The notes under the pieces are model-generated. The model made no database searches. It was not told the DNA's origin and was given only the letters and a program-made list of their open reading frames with translations. A program made the position numbers and the translations under genes. A DNA stretch of 64,000 nt from a virus, in the IMG/VR virus record IMGVR_UViG_3300034107_000446, positions 1-64,000 of that record; one strand, given 5' to 3'. Of this stretch, positions 23,375 through 31,476 are shown piece after piece (position 1 is the first letter of the stretch; every line of letters starts with the position of its first letter).

Positions 23375-23850
23375 TTGATACCTTCTTCATCTAGTGCTTC
23401 ACGGAGCAGTTTAAGCAATTCATCATATGTCTCTACCATAGGCATAGCATACCGATCACATACCATCTTTACATTACCATACCGATAAAACTCTTTTGGG
23501 CAACAAACAATGACATTATCGCCGTTAAATAGTCCAAGTTCAAGAAGAGTGATTGGTGCTTTTGAATCAGCAGTAAAGTAGTATAAATTTGCATCTGCTT
23601 GCTCTTGACATTCCAGTTCCCATTCTACTTGTTCATAGAATTTTGTTCCTGGTGTTGGATCTTGAATCCAAGATGAATCCCAATCATCGCGGCGGGGATT
23701 TAGAAGGACCAGATCGGTATAATCTGAAAGATCATTTGTTAGGCGTACTTGCCAATTCTCTGCTGCACCCATGTCGATTGATCCGCCGAGGAAAATACTC
23801 ATTGACTCGTCTTGAATGTAGGGTTCTGGTGCTTTAATTACCCGTGCCAT
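23371..23850 (-). CDS. Nucleoside 2-deoxyribosyltransferase-like protein
   Basis: A 159-residue protein. SIFLGGSIDMGAAENWQVRL is the substrate-binding glycine-rich loop, NPRRDDWDSSW and an EQVEWELECQEQADANLYYF helix-strand carry the conserved acids, and ITLLELGLF gives the catalytic glutamate of this family. Phage members may exchange or remove bases from nucleosides, or bind nucleotides only. ATG at 23850 with GGAG six bases upstream. Confidence 0.72.
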   Translation of the reverse strand: MARVIKAPEPYIQDESMSIFLGGSIDMGAAENWQVRLTNDLSDYTDLVLLNPRRDDWDSSWIQDPTPGTKFYEQVEWELECQEQADANLYYFTADSKAPITLLELGLFNGDNVIVCCPKEFYRYGNVKMVCDRYAMPMVETYDELLKLLREALDEEGIK

Positions 23851-23851
23851 A

Positions 23852-24292
23852 TTATACTCCGTAAATATCTGTTGCAATTTGACCTGCGCGTTTCATGTCA
23901 GCAAGTGCGCCAAACTGATCACGGAGTGCTTTCATAATTTCACCTTTCTTAGGTACAGAACTCATTTTACTGTGACCAGTCATGAATACTCTAAGAAATG
24001 TAGTGATTTCTTCATCTGATGCCATTTGTGGTAGAACACCAACCAGAATTTGTTTTTCAAAGTTAAGAGAAATACGACGACCATCATCAATATTCAACTT
24101 AAGATTTTCATCAATCGTAGCAACAAGTTTTTGGATTACTTTAATTGCTTCATCTTCAGTCGTGGCACGATTACCGTTATTTTTACCTACTTTTTCAATT
24201 TCACTAAGAGCAAATAGAATAGCAGGTGCAACGGGGCTTCGTACTTTTCGAAGAGCCATAGACTCGGTTTTTAGTTTTTCTACGATATTCAT
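23852..24292 (-). CDS. GatB/YqeY-like protein
   Basis: A 146-residue all-helical protein. VEKLKTESMALRKVRSPVAP, then a second helix pair, then ILVGVLPQMASDEEITTFLR and GEIMKALRDQFGALADMKRA follow the YqeY layout (LPQ-x-S-x-E-E and the C-terminal K-x-M-G-x-V-M-x-x-L). The domain is the tRNA-binding tail of GatB; free-standing YqeY has no settled function. The ATG overlaps the previous stop. Confidence 0.75.
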   Translation of the reverse strand: MNIVEKLKTESMALRKVRSPVAPAILFALSEIEKVGKNNGNRATTEDEAIKVIQKLVATIDENLKLNIDDGRRISLNFEKQILVGVLPQMASDEEITTFLRVFMTGHSKMSSVPKKGEIMKALRDQFGALADMKRAGQIATDIYGV

Positions 24293-24576
24293 TTTACTTT
24301 CCATTGTTTTTTTACTGATTGAATCGCAGATATCATTGCAACAGAGTTGCCTTGAACATCAACGATTCTTTTCCAATATTTGAGTTTACGTTTTGCAATT
24401 AAAATTTCTGCTTCTGCTTGACGTTTTTCAGCAAAAGTTGATCGAGAGTTTACTGCGATAAAGTCAAGATACATCAAATTCGAAAAGTGTTTTTCATATT
24501 GTTTAACTCCATCGTAATGATAAGGATCAAACGGACCTTCGAACTTAGAAGAAGCAGTATCGTAGATGATTCCCAT
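24289..24576 (-). CDS. Conserved phage hypothetical protein
   Basis: A 95-residue protein (start MGIIYDTASSKFEGPFDPYH). RQAEAEILIAKRKLKYWKRI looks like a basic helix. It has its own promoter and a CAGGAGAATATGTC leader. Function unknown. Confidence 0.6.
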   Translation of the reverse strand: MGIIYDTASSKFEGPFDPYHYDGVKQYEKHFSNLMYLDFIAVNSRSTFAEKRQAEAEILIAKRKLKYWKRIVDVQGNSVAMISAIQSVKKQWKVK

Positions 24577-24602
24577 GACATATTCTCCTGATTTATTAAT
24601 CT

Positions 24603-24631
24603 ATAATAATACAAGTGTTAAGAAATGTCAA
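24603..24631 (-). promoter_or_regulatory. sigma70-type promoter
   Basis: TTGACA, 17 bases, TATTAT. Drives the gene at 24289-24576 and probably the yqeY-like gene after it. Confidence 0.75.
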
Positions 24632-24667
24632 CTGTATTTTACGACACATAAACAACTTAAACTATCA

Positions 24668-25117
24668 CTATCGAAGTGTTCTTCGATTTTCAACAACTGT
24701 GACCAAATCAAATCCAATAATCTTGACGGTAACCGATCCTTTATGAATTCCATCTACAGTAATTTCCATGAACCCCTCACCATTACCATATGCTGTACCC
24801 CAAATGTCAAGCATTTCATGCACCATTTCTTCGGAGGCATAACCATCAATACACATACGAAGATTGTTTATAGAAGATGAATCCAGTGCATATGGCGATG
24901 ATCCATATTCAGTGTCAAAATTCATAAACTCAATTGGCAATTCGGGATACTCTTCATCCACATCACTGAGAAGTGGTCTAACTTTAGCATCAAAAACTTT
25001 TCGAGCCTGTTCTGCACCGTATCGTTCTGCACCCCAACCAGTCAACGCAACACAAACAATCTCGTCAACATTGCCAGCATACTGGTCCAGTTTTACTACT
25101 AGGAATTTATCTTTCAT
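24668..25117 (-). CDS. Hypothetical protein
   Basis: A 149-residue acidic protein (VALTGWGAERYGAEQARKVF, later CIDGYASEEMVHEMLDIWGT, ending VTVKIIGFDLVTVVENRRTLR with 21 residues cut short here). It shares four bases with the small gene upstream. Family not recognised. About 90 bases between its stop and the next promoter hold nothing I can name. Confidence 0.55.
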   Translation of the reverse strand: MKDKFLVVKLDQYAGNVDEIVCVALTGWGAERYGAEQARKVFDAKVRPLLSDVDEEYPELPIEFMNFDTEYGSSPYALDSSSINNLRMCIDGYASEEMVHEMLDIWGTAYGNGEGFMEITVDGIHKGSVTVKIIGFDLVTVVENRRTLR

Positions 25118-25284
25118 TTCAAATCATCCAATTCAGGGTCATACTTCAAAGTTACTTGGTATTCTTTTTGTAGGTGGTCGCGTATCCATTCTGCAACACC
25201 TGGCACCGCTTCACAGAGCGCCAGGTCTTCTAGTGTTGAATAGACTTCTTGAAGGTCTACTTGAAGGTCTACTTGAATTCCCAT
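25114..25284 (-). CDS. Small hypothetical protein with tandem repeat
   Basis: A 56-residue acidic ORF. Its second to ninth residues repeat the same four-residue unit (QVDL QVDL) because a 12-base unit GTAGACCTTCAA is duplicated in frame. The ATG overlaps the stop of the RNA ligase gene and the stop overlaps the next start. Function unknown. Confidence 0.55.
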   Translation of the reverse strand: MGIQVDLQVDLQEVYSTLEDLALCEAVPGVAEWIRDHLQKEYQVTLKYDPELDDLK

Positions 25285-26435
25285 CAATCGCCGCCTTTCA
25301 GCAAAAACGAGTTGGAAATGGTTTTGAAGCTGAAGCTCGGGTCTTCATTGCACTTCCACACAAGGCCTTCGCGGATTTTGTGACTGATACTTGGTCCTTC
25401 TGCAAGAGCAAGACCTTCGTCAACGCTGTTAGGCGCTTTCCAGTCAGTGCCAAGAACAGGAACATGATCTAGCTCATGAAAATCGGCAACCCATTGGCGA
25501 TTTGCCGGAGTAAGGTATTCGTGCTTTACAATGTCAAAAATGTCGAATACAAAGAAACGATGTTCCTTAAAGTTTTCACGGTTACCTTGGATCGAAGGCC
25601 CGCACATTTCTCCCTGAAATGCTAGACCATCTTTGATCTTATCACCAATCTTGAGAGCCATAGCAACAAAGGTGTTGCCTGCATTTTCTTCATTGATCTT
25701 GAGCTCAAGGTTACGACTGCAAACACGAAGAACACCTTCCCAGCGGAAGATTGTGCAACTCGAACCGTCCAGTTTCATTGTAACTTCGTAGGTAGGTTCT
25801 TGGAAGTCAGCAGGAACAACGACAGGATGCTCTTGAAGAGTCTGAGTCTCAGCATTCCAGACCTTCTCAGTAGCAAACCTCTTGGCCCGCTTTTGAATAT
25901 CACCAAAACAGTTCTGAATACGCTCTTGATCGGTCTTGGGGATCAAGGAAGTCGGAAACATACCCACAGCTTGGCCTTGAAGCTGAGCAGGAATTGGAGA
26001 TTCCCACTTTTGGATGCCGAGGTATTCAGTGCAGTCGTATCCTTCAGACAATGATACTGAAGTATCATTTGCACCAAACCAAACTACATCTTTCTCATCT
26101 TCTGGATTTGTTGCTCGTGGGCCAAAGACATCAAGAATGTCGGTATCGAGTAGAAGCCCTTGAGAAACCTGACCACGCAAGCGAATAGTTCGTAGACGTT
26201 CGCCTTTCACTCCGTTGTATTCGCGCGGTTCATTGCCTTTCGACAAGAAAGGAGCAAGTTCAGTTGGGACCCAAGCGTCAATTTCAATGTAGGCTGCAAG
26301 GTCACCGACCGCAAACTCACTTTTTTTCACTACGACTTTCCAGCCGTCAATAGTTGCTACTTCGATGGCGTCAGCACCTTCGATGGGCTGAATATCGGCA
26401 ATCCGACGAATAGAAGCAAGTTTACGTTCGGTCAT
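25284..26435 (-). CDS. RNA ligase, Rnl2/Rnl5-like
   Basis: A 383-residue protein. An N-terminal OB-like domain (about 1-120, RRIADIQPIEGADAIEVATI) precedes the nucleotidyltransferase core. Motif I is MKLDGSS with adenylated lysine 221; later motifs are FQGEMCG, FFVFDIFDI, EGLVWKC and SFKTISNSF. The N-terminal domain before the catalytic one is the arrangement of Deinococcus RnlA-type (Rnl5) and phage relatives. It seals breaks in RNA, probably tRNA or other RNA nicked by host defence. The window holds a second, unrelated RNA ligase. Confidence 0.82.
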   Translation of the reverse strand: MTERKLASIRRIADIQPIEGADAIEVATIDGWKVVVKKSEFAVGDLAAYIEIDAWVPTELAPFLSKGNEPREYNGVKGERLRTIRLRGQVSQGLLLDTDILDVFGPRATNPEDEKDVVWFGANDTSVSLSEGYDCTEYLGIQKWESPIPAQLQGQAVGMFPTSLIPKTDQERIQNCFGDIQKRAKRFATEKVWNAETQTLQEHPVVVPADFQEPTYEVTMKLDGSSCTIFRWEGVLRVCSRNLELKINEENAGNTFVAMALKIGDKIKDGLAFQGEMCGPSIQGNRENFKEHRFFVFDIFDIVKHEYLTPANRQWVADFHELDHVPVLGTDWKAPNSVDEGLALAEGPSISHKIREGLVWKCNEDPSFSFKTISNSFLLKGGD

Positions 26436-26444
26436 GTGATTTCC

Positions 26445-26828
26445 TTAATCGGACGAGGATGAGTAAGAGGGGCCAGAGTCATACGACGAAGAACTCGAAG
26501 AGTCGTGTGAATGTGAGTGAGAAGACCAACTAGACCCAGAGTCGTGAGAGTGTTTTGGTGGATCATAGTCTGGTTGATTCAAGGGATTTAGAGGGGAAAT
26601 TGGATTTAGTGGGTTGAAAGGATCCGTCAATGGATCGTATGTCGAGGATGGTGTTTCACGCCGATATGTCGAGTATTTGTTTCCACCAACAATATCACCA
26701 GATGCTTTGGCACCTCGTTGATTTACAATATTTGTGGTTTGTGTAACACGATTACGGTTACTCGAGAAGTTGACCTCTTGAGTCACCTTCACTTCAGTCT
26801 TCTTTTTTCCGAAAAGCCATCCGAACAT
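26445..26828 (-). CDS. Low-complexity Ser/His-rich protein
   Basis: A 127-residue protein in three parts: a start MFGWLFGKKKTEVKVTQEV, a proline-rich repeat PLTDPFNPLNPISPLNPLN, and a tail almost entirely Ser, His, Asp and Tyr. The tail looks disordered and could bind metal through histidines. No family recognised. It has its own promoter and a GGAGAT site. Confidence 0.55.
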   Translation of the reverse strand: MFGWLFGKKKTEVKVTQEVNFSSNRNRVTQTTNIVNQRGAKASGDIVGGNKYSTYRRETPSSTYDPLTDPFNPLNPISPLNPLNQPDYDPPKHSHDSGSSWSSHSHSHDSSSSSSYDSGPSYSSSSD

Positions 26829-26852
26829 CTATATCTCCTTCATTACAAGATC

Positions 26853-26881
26853 ATATTATACTGATTCTTTAACTATGTCAA
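26853..26881 (-). promoter_or_regulatory. sigma70-type promoter
   Basis: TTGACA, 17 bases, TAATAT; AAAGAATCAGTA precedes the -10. The -35 contains the stop of the gene at 26878-27072. Confidence 0.75.
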
Positions 26882-27072
26882 CCGACAAGTTCAGATTCAT
26901 CGGTAAAGTATGCAAGTATTTTATGATCGTTTACAATTGATCCCATGGATTGATATTCATCAGGCCAACGTGGTTCATTGACTTTTTCATAGACTTGCAT
27001 AAGATCAGGTTCTTTCCTGTGATCCGCATGTACTAGATAATGATTGCAATCATATTCAACGAGTACTTTCAT
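26878..27072 (-). CDS. Small hypothetical protein
   Basis: A 64-residue acidic protein (MKVLVEYDCNHYLVHADHRK, ending KILAYFTDESELVG). The ATG at 27072 lies within the last codons of the upstream gene. A longer frame to 27204 is an overlap shadow and was not used. Function unknown. Confidence 0.55.
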   Translation of the reverse strand: MKVLVEYDCNHYLVHADHRKEPDLMQVYEKVNEPRWPDEYQSMGSIVNDHKILAYFTDESELVG

Positions 27073-27247
27073 TATTCTGTTCCTCTTGAATTTCCTTGAT
27101 AATAGCAGCCATTTCATCAGTATTAACTTCGGCAAATTCATCAACATAGGCTTGAATTTCCCAAGCAACAGTTTTTGGTTCCCAATCCCAAACTGGTTGG
27201 CCATTTTCAGCAGAGTTCTGCATCAGTTCAAGCAATTGCTCTTTCAT
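27056..27247 (-). CDS. Small conserved phage protein
   Basis: A 63-residue acidic helical protein (KEQLLELMQNSAENGQPVWD, then AYVDEFAEVNTDEMAAIIKE). The ATG at 27247 has a GGAGGT site seven bases upstream, which decides the start over ones further up. Confidence 0.6.
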   Translation of the reverse strand: MKEQLLELMQNSAENGQPVWDWEPKTVAWEIQAYVDEFAEVNTDEMAAIIKEIQEEQNNESTR

Positions 27248-27251
27248 TTCG

Positions 27252-27680
27252 TTAACCTCCATAATATTCATGCCCGCTCCAGTTACAAAGAACTTTTCCG
27301 ATTGCATCATATACGGGACTAACACCGCAATCGGTTGTAGGTTCATATTTAGCCGCATAATCATACAAGTCAGGAAACAAATAGATAGAAAGAATATGAA
27401 TATTCATCGGCGGGCCTGGATGCCGTGGATTTTGGAACACGTCTACACGCTCGATCAGATTTTTAATATGTTCTTTTTGTTCTAGAGCATGAATTGCGGT
27501 TTTCATATCTCTCACTGTAACAATATTACTCGGAATACGCTCGTTAACATAAGAGAGACTTTTATTCAGATAAGCAATAATTGGTGTAAGATCAATAGAA
27601 TTTTTCTGATCATGTTCATCGATTGCTTTTTTAATATGTTTTCCAAGCAGTCGAGCTTTTGTTGCTGCAATGTCAGTCAT
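27252..27680 (-). CDS. Hypothetical protein
   Basis: A 142-residue protein. The first half is helical (TKARLLGKHIKKAIDEHDQK) and the second half has NPRHPGPPMNIHILSIYLFP and a Cys/Tyr-rich end. Family unknown. Confidence 0.55.
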   Translation of the reverse strand: MTDIAATKARLLGKHIKKAIDEHDQKNSIDLTPIIAYLNKSLSYVNERIPSNIVTVRDMKTAIHALEQKEHIKNLIERVDVFQNPRHPGPPMNIHILSIYLFPDLYDYAAKYEPTTDCGVSPVYDAIGKVLCNWSGHEYYGG

Positions 27681-27682
27681 AA

Positions 27683-27886
27683 TTAATTTCCTTCACAGCG
27701 AATGTAGGTAAGAGTTTCGGCATCAATTGCAGGTGCCAGACTTTTTCCATATCCACCTGCACTATCAAAATAATATTTGACACCATTCAAGCAAGCAACT
27801 TCAAACCCATTCACAACTTCATTTGTAGTTTCAGTTGGTTTACAAGCAACAAGAAATAGAACGGATACAATGACAAGATATTTCAT
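27683..27886 (-). CDS. Small lipoprotein
   Basis: A 67-residue protein with a lipoprotein signal: MKYLVIVSVLFLVACKPTET, cleavage expected before Cys 15. The mature part is about 53 residues with two further cysteines. It overlaps the upstream SH3-like gene by four bases. Role unknown; outer-membrane spanin or surface exclusion are possible. Confidence 0.65.
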   Translation of the reverse strand: MKYLVIVSVLFLVACKPTETTNEVVNGFEVACLNGVKYYFDSAGGYGKSLAPAIDAETLTYIRCEGN

Positions 27887-28092
27887 TGGACTTCACCTTC
27901 AACAAAAATATTGGTAGCATGGATTTCACGAACCGATTCATCATCCCATTGGACTTTAAGAATTGTTTGAAATCCATTATTTGAGAACCCAACGATGTGA
28001 CCAAACATAGGACGAGCATCTTCTCCAGTGTGTAGACCACCGCAAGAACCATCTTTCTCACGAACAACAGTTCCGATTTTATATTTCCACAT
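27883..28092 (-). CDS. Small beta-barrel-like protein
   Basis: A 69-residue protein (KIGTVVREKDGSCGGLHTGE, then HIVGFSNNGFQTILKVQWDD) with the look of an SH3-type barrel. It abuts the next gene upstream. Function unknown. Confidence 0.55.
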   Translation of the reverse strand: MWKYKIGTVVREKDGSCGGLHTGEDARPMFGHIVGFSNNGFQTILKVQWDDESVREIHATNIFVEGEVQ

Positions 28093-28512
28093 TCATTTTA
28101 CTCCGAAGAAAGTTTTGACGTCCTTCCAGGTGCCCGTCACGAGCGGCTGATTGAATCCATTTTCATGACCCCAAACCTCGGCCCGACCTTTAGTTGCATT
28201 AAAACCGGAGGAAGGAATAATGGTGTAAAGAACATCACCGGTTACCATGTCGCAGATACGAATGTCGTCATAGAGACTACCGATCATCGGACAGTTATTC
28301 TTGAAGAACACATAGTTCTTTTCAGTGTCGATTTTGGAAGACTTCATGAGACGAAGAACTTTTTTGCCGAGGTTCTGGGTTTTTGCAGCAAGAGAAGTGT
28401 CGCGGCAGAACCAGTCATACCAACCGGCTTCAATCTGAGTGGATCGCTTGTTTGCATCAAAGTCACCGCGGAGAAAACGAATAGCAAAGTCGGCGATGGG
28501 CATATTAGACAT
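28093..28512 (-). CDS. Conserved phage hypothetical protein
   Basis: A 139-residue basic protein (FAIRFLRGDFDANKRSTQIE, later YVFFKNNCPMIGSLYDDIRI). KNNCP followed by YDDIR is a phrase I recognise from phage proteins of unknown function. Own promoter and AGAGGAACC site. Confidence 0.65.
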   Translation of the reverse strand: MSNMPIADFAIRFLRGDFDANKRSTQIEAGWYDWFCRDTSLAAKTQNLGKKVLRLMKSSKIDTEKNYVFFKNNCPMIGSLYDDIRICDMVTGDVLYTIIPSSGFNATKGRAEVWGHENGFNQPLVTGTWKDVKTFFGVK

Positions 28513-28543
28513 CTTGTAGGTTCCTCTGTTACCTTATAGAATC

Positions 28544-28572
28544 AGTATAAACTATTTGTAAGTAAATGTCAA
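28544..28572 (-). promoter_or_regulatory. sigma70-type promoter
   Basis: TTGACA, 17 bases, TATACT, then GATTCTATAAGGTAAC. The -35 contains the stop of the membrane gene at 28569-28763. Confidence 0.9.
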
Positions 28573-28763
28573 CCACTAAAAAGTTTCCAAAGTACAAAAA
28601 TTGGAATTGACAACGGCCAAAAAAGCCCCGCAGCACAAGATACCAGTGCATCGAGACCTTCAGGATCACCATCTTTATTTTGTTTATCAAAATATTTAAG
28701 TGACTTAAAATAAACAAATAATCCAATAACTAGGTAACTTGCAAATAAAAGTTCAGTTACCAT
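28569..28763 (-). CDS. Small membrane protein
   Basis: A 64-residue protein with an N-terminal helix (LLFASYLVIGLFVYF) and a C-terminal helix (VSCAAGLFWPLSIPIFVLW). Overlaps the neighbouring gene by seven bases. Family unknown. Confidence 0.6.
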   Translation of the reverse strand: MVTELLFASYLVIGLFVYFKSLKYFDKQNKDGDPEGLDALVSCAAGLFWPLSIPIFVLWKLFSG

Positions 28764-28996
28764 ACACTCAATCCTTTCTTGCGGATTACATTATTAATCC
28801 GCTTCTTCAGAACATCTACGTTAATGTCATAATCTTCTTGGATATCATAGAATGCTTCCCATTTTTCATTCTGGGACATTTGCATCTTATTATCTACAAA
28901 CCATTCAATACGCTTATTGAGATTTAGAACACGAATTTTATCTTCGTAATCAAGCTCTTCGAGAAGATTTTTTCTTTGTTTTTCAAGTACTTCCAT
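28757..28996 (-). CDS. Small helical protein
   Basis: A 79-residue protein, mainly charged helices (LEKQRKNLLEELDYEDKIRV, then IEWFVDNKMQMSQNEKWEAF). The ATG at 28996 sits inside the TGA of the upstream gene (TGATG). Function unknown. Confidence 0.55.
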   Translation of the reverse strand: MEVLEKQRKNLLEELDYEDKIRVLNLNKRIEWFVDNKMQMSQNEKWEAFYDIQEDYDINVDVLKKRINNVIRKKGLSVW

Positions 28997-29340
28997 CATG
29001 CTACGTTCCAATCAAGATCTTCTTTTGTTTCAACAGATTCATAACCATCATATTCAGTGATACGGTACAAATTGCCTTCTGGAACATCTTCGATCCGAAG
29101 TTTTGCAAAGGTGCCGCTAGCCTTGTCACCAAGCGTTTCTACGACTTGAACAAGAATCGGATCATCTCGTTTAATCGAGTGGGGACCATAGAAGTTTTCT
29201 AGTCCTTCTACTTTAAACGTATTACCCCATTTAGTTTTTTCTTCTGTATACTTGAAACCTTTTAGATCAAGATACATGCGAGTTGCTTCATCAGAAATAC
29301 CAAATCCACCATAACAAGCATTATATACAATTTTAGTCAT
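28996..29340 (-). CDS. Conserved phage protein
   Basis: A 114-residue protein. The start VYNACYGGFGISDEATRMYL and the later YDGYESVETKEDLDW match a phage family with C-Y-G-G-F-G-x-S near the N-terminus. Function unknown, but broad distribution suggests it is useful. Confidence 0.75.
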   Translation of the reverse strand: MTKIVYNACYGGFGISDEATRMYLDLKGFKYTEEKTKWGNTFKVEGLENFYGPHSIKRDDPILVQVVETLGDKASGTFAKLRIEDVPEGNLYRITEYDGYESVETKEDLDWNVA

Positions 29341-29534
29341 TTTGATTCCTCATATTGTTTTAAAACATTTGTAATACGATCATTAGATTCTCGAAACCAT
29401 TCTACACAAGATTCTGCGCAGGCTTTTGCTTGTGGATCATTAATATAAAATGAAAGCACATGAAATTTATCTTCTGCTTCAAACATATCAACAAGACACC
29501 GTTTTAGTTCTGCAATTAAACTAGCTTCAGTCAT
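29337..29534 (-). CDS. Small helical protein
   Basis: A 65-residue acidic helical protein (AELKRCLVDMFEAEDKFHVL, then CAESCVEWFRESNDRITNVL). Its stop and start overlap both neighbours. Function unknown. Confidence 0.5.
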   Translation of the reverse strand: MTEASLIAELKRCLVDMFEAEDKFHVLSFYINDPQAKACAESCVEWFRESNDRITNVLKQYEESK

Positions 29535-29787
29535 TAGTCAAACCTTTCCAAAATGAATGTTCCAGAATATATTCGGCAGATATTATAAAAACTGATTTAT
29601 GTTCATCAGTCCGTTTTTCACCTTCTGGAAGTTTTCGTTCAATCAGATGAAATACTACAGAATGATCCAGTGGCTGGGGTTTCTCAATTCCAATCACAAG
29701 TTTATTTCGATGTGTCGGTTTAATATGGTGCAAAAATTGCGTTGCACGGGCTAAATCACTGATAGAAGAATCTGCAAAGTCCACCAT
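29527..29787 (-). CDS. Hypothetical protein
   Basis: An 86-residue protein (DFADSSISDLARATQFLHHI, later DHSVVFHLIERKLPEGEKRT). Sits one base after the RnlA-type ligase. Family unknown. Confidence 0.55.
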   Translation of the reverse strand: MVDFADSSISDLARATQFLHHIKPTHRNKLVIGIEKPQPLDHSVVFHLIERKLPEGEKRTDEHKSVFIISAEYILEHSFWKGLTND

Positions 29788-29788
29788 A

Positions 29789-30916
29789 TTAAACCTCCAT
29801 CCAGTTCATCATTGCTTCGTACTTCGGACCGTTACCAACAGAGTCACGTATCTTCTTGATTACAAGGGCCCGAAGTTCCTTTCCGTCAAGAGCAGAGAAG
29901 ATGAAAGCAGCATCTTCTTTGTTAAGGAGGTTCGGAACAAAGTTGATAGCAACTTCCTTCTTTACTCCACCATGCAGGACACGAGCAAGAGTGACAAGAC
30001 CTTCGAGTCGACCAAGAACGTTTTCAATAGCAGCATCGAGTCGAAGTTCATATGCGCGAACAACAGCAAGATCAGTTGCATCCAACAAAGGCAGGACGTC
30101 ATCGAGTTGTTCATTCACGATGATATCAGCAATGTTCCGATCAGAACGGATCAGGTCCTTGGTCTTGTGGATACGGACATACCAATCATTCTTGATTTTC
30201 AGCATGTGGCCCGTGGTAAAACGGATGATGTCACCCTCACGTCCCTGTTGTTGGCGGGCACGTACGATGTAGTCTGACAGCCCACCGTCTACAGACCCAT
30301 ACTGCGGAACAACCTCGAAAGGAGCACCGAAATGCAAGTTGCTGATATACTCACCAGTAACAGTGTTACGAATGGCGGTCAGGATCAACTTCGGCTCAGA
30401 GTAGTCAATAACGATCTTGTTGGTCGGTGCAATGTATTCAAAGATCGGAGTTAAGCCATCGTCCATCATATATTCAAGCCAATCATACTGATTAGCATCA
30501 AGCAACTTTTCAGACTCGACAGCGATATCAGTCACACCCATCTTGGTGGCAAGACGAATCATTCCGTTCATGCGGAGCGGACGAATCATCGAGCCGTCCA
30601 TCTTTTCCATGATAACATGAGGTTGAGTCATGTCAATCATATAAATCTGAGTCTCTTCACGCTCGTTCACGTTGAAGAACTTGTGATAGGGCCGCGACAT
30701 GATGTTGCCTTCAGTATCGAAGATGATACCGCGGCACTCACGACGAATAGCAGCGCCAAGATCATCAGGACCAGCCATGTTGAAAGTATCCGCCATGGCC
30801 ACAACATAGTTAATTACCGTGCCAAACTCGCGCTCAGCAACAATAAATTCGGAACGGCCTTCGATGTAAGGAAGGACATCAGTGATGGTACGAATTTCAG
30901 GAAACACATAGTTCAT
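29789..30916 (-). CDS. rnlA: T4 RNA ligase 1-like protein
   Basis: A 375-residue RNA ligase, nearly the same length as T4 RnlA. Motif I is VIMEKMDGSMI with adenylated Lys 105; motif V is MLKIKNDWYVRIHKTKD. CRGIIFDTEGNIMSRPYHKF is the Rnl1-specific N-terminal strand pair. In T4 this enzyme repairs the tRNA-Lys anticodon cut by the PrrC defence nuclease together with Pnkp. Here a P-loop kinase at 50709-51197 could be the partner. GC content is higher than that of nearby genes. Confidence 0.9.
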   Translation of the reverse strand: MNYVFPEIRTITDVLPYIEGRSEFIVAEREFGTVINYVVAMADTFNMAGPDDLGAAIRRECRGIIFDTEGNIMSRPYHKFFNVNEREETQIYMIDMTQPHVIMEKMDGSMIRPLRMNGMIRLATKMGVTDIAVESEKLLDANQYDWLEYMMDDGLTPIFEYIAPTNKIVIDYSEPKLILTAIRNTVTGEYISNLHFGAPFEVVPQYGSVDGGLSDYIVRARQQQGREGDIIRFTTGHMLKIKNDWYVRIHKTKDLIRSDRNIADIIVNEQLDDVLPLLDATDLAVVRAYELRLDAAIENVLGRLEGLVTLARVLHGGVKKEVAINFVPNLLNKEDAAFIFSALDGKELRALVIKKIRDSVGNGPKYEAMMNWMEV

Positions 30917-30918
30917 TT

Positions 30919-31098
30919 TCAGTCTTCCATCATTACAAAAAAGTTGTGGGTGCCAGCAAAGAAGTCGTTCAGCCAGTCATTGATCATTTGCTTGTAGTCG
31001 CTATAGTGAGCGACTGGATGAGTCAGGAGCTTTAGACCTTTGATTGGATCAAAGGTCGTGTAGGCAGTTTCATAAACCGTGTATTCTACATTGATCAT
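30919..31098 (-). CDS. Small hypothetical protein
   Basis: A 59-residue ORF (MINVEYTVYETAYTTFDPIK, later MINDWLNDFFAGTHNFFVMM). It has its own promoter and lies directly upstream of rnlA with two bases between. Function unknown. Confidence 0.6.
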   Translation of the reverse strand: MINVEYTVYETAYTTFDPIKGLKLLTHPVAHYSDYKQMINDWLNDFFAGTHNFFVMMED

Positions 31099-31125
31099 GG
31101 TCAGTTCCTCTTACCTTATAGAATC

Positions 31126-31154
31126 AGTATAAACTATTCAGGTGGTAATGTCAA
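31126..31154 (-). promoter_or_regulatory. sigma70-type promoter read through by a coding end
   Basis: TTGACA, 17 bases, TATACT, then GATTCTATAAGGTAAG. The -35 and part of the spacer also encode the last residues (VDITT) of the gene at 31138-31476. Drives the small ORF and probably rnlA. Confidence 0.9.
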
Positions 31155-31476
31155 CCCACTTAATCAAATTAAAATCAGGAAAAACAATTTTTGCATGCAC
31201 AACTTCACAGAGACCATTCTGAACTCTTGCTTTCCAAAAATCATCAGATCCTTCGCCCTTACCTTCAAGTTCAATTAGAATTTTTGGATATTGCAAGGAG
31301 ACTCGCGCGCAATCTTCTTTCCAGTCATACCATTTTGATTCAAAATAATTTGTAAGTGTGGTCCCATCATCCAAAAATTCATAGTCATGAAGATCAAGAT
31401 CTTTTGCAATCTTCAAACCTTGGTTTGCATTATCAAGATTTGAAATTTTTAACTCATATTGTGTGTAGTATCCCAT
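31138..31476 (-). CDS. Conserved phage protein (MGYYT family)
   Basis: A 112-residue protein. MGYYTQYELKISNLDNANQG is the typical start of a phage family with a small alpha/beta domain; later SKWYDWKEDCARVSLQYPKI. Function unknown. The ATG overlaps the next stop (TAATG). Confidence 0.7.
   Translation of the reverse strand: MGYYTQYELKISNLDNANQGLKIAKDLDLHDYEFLDDGTTLTNYFESKWYDWKEDCARVSLQYPKILIELEGKGEGSDDFWKARVQNGLCEVVHAKIVFPDFNLIKWVDITT

Noticed and set aside
24864-25472. A 202-codon plus-strand frame
   Set aside because: It spans the ends of three minus-strand genes, including the RNA ligase, and its sequence has no protein-like pattern.
26878-27204. Longer form of the gene at 26878
   Set aside because: The added part is an out-of-frame reading of the neighbour at 27056, and there is no ribosome site at that start.
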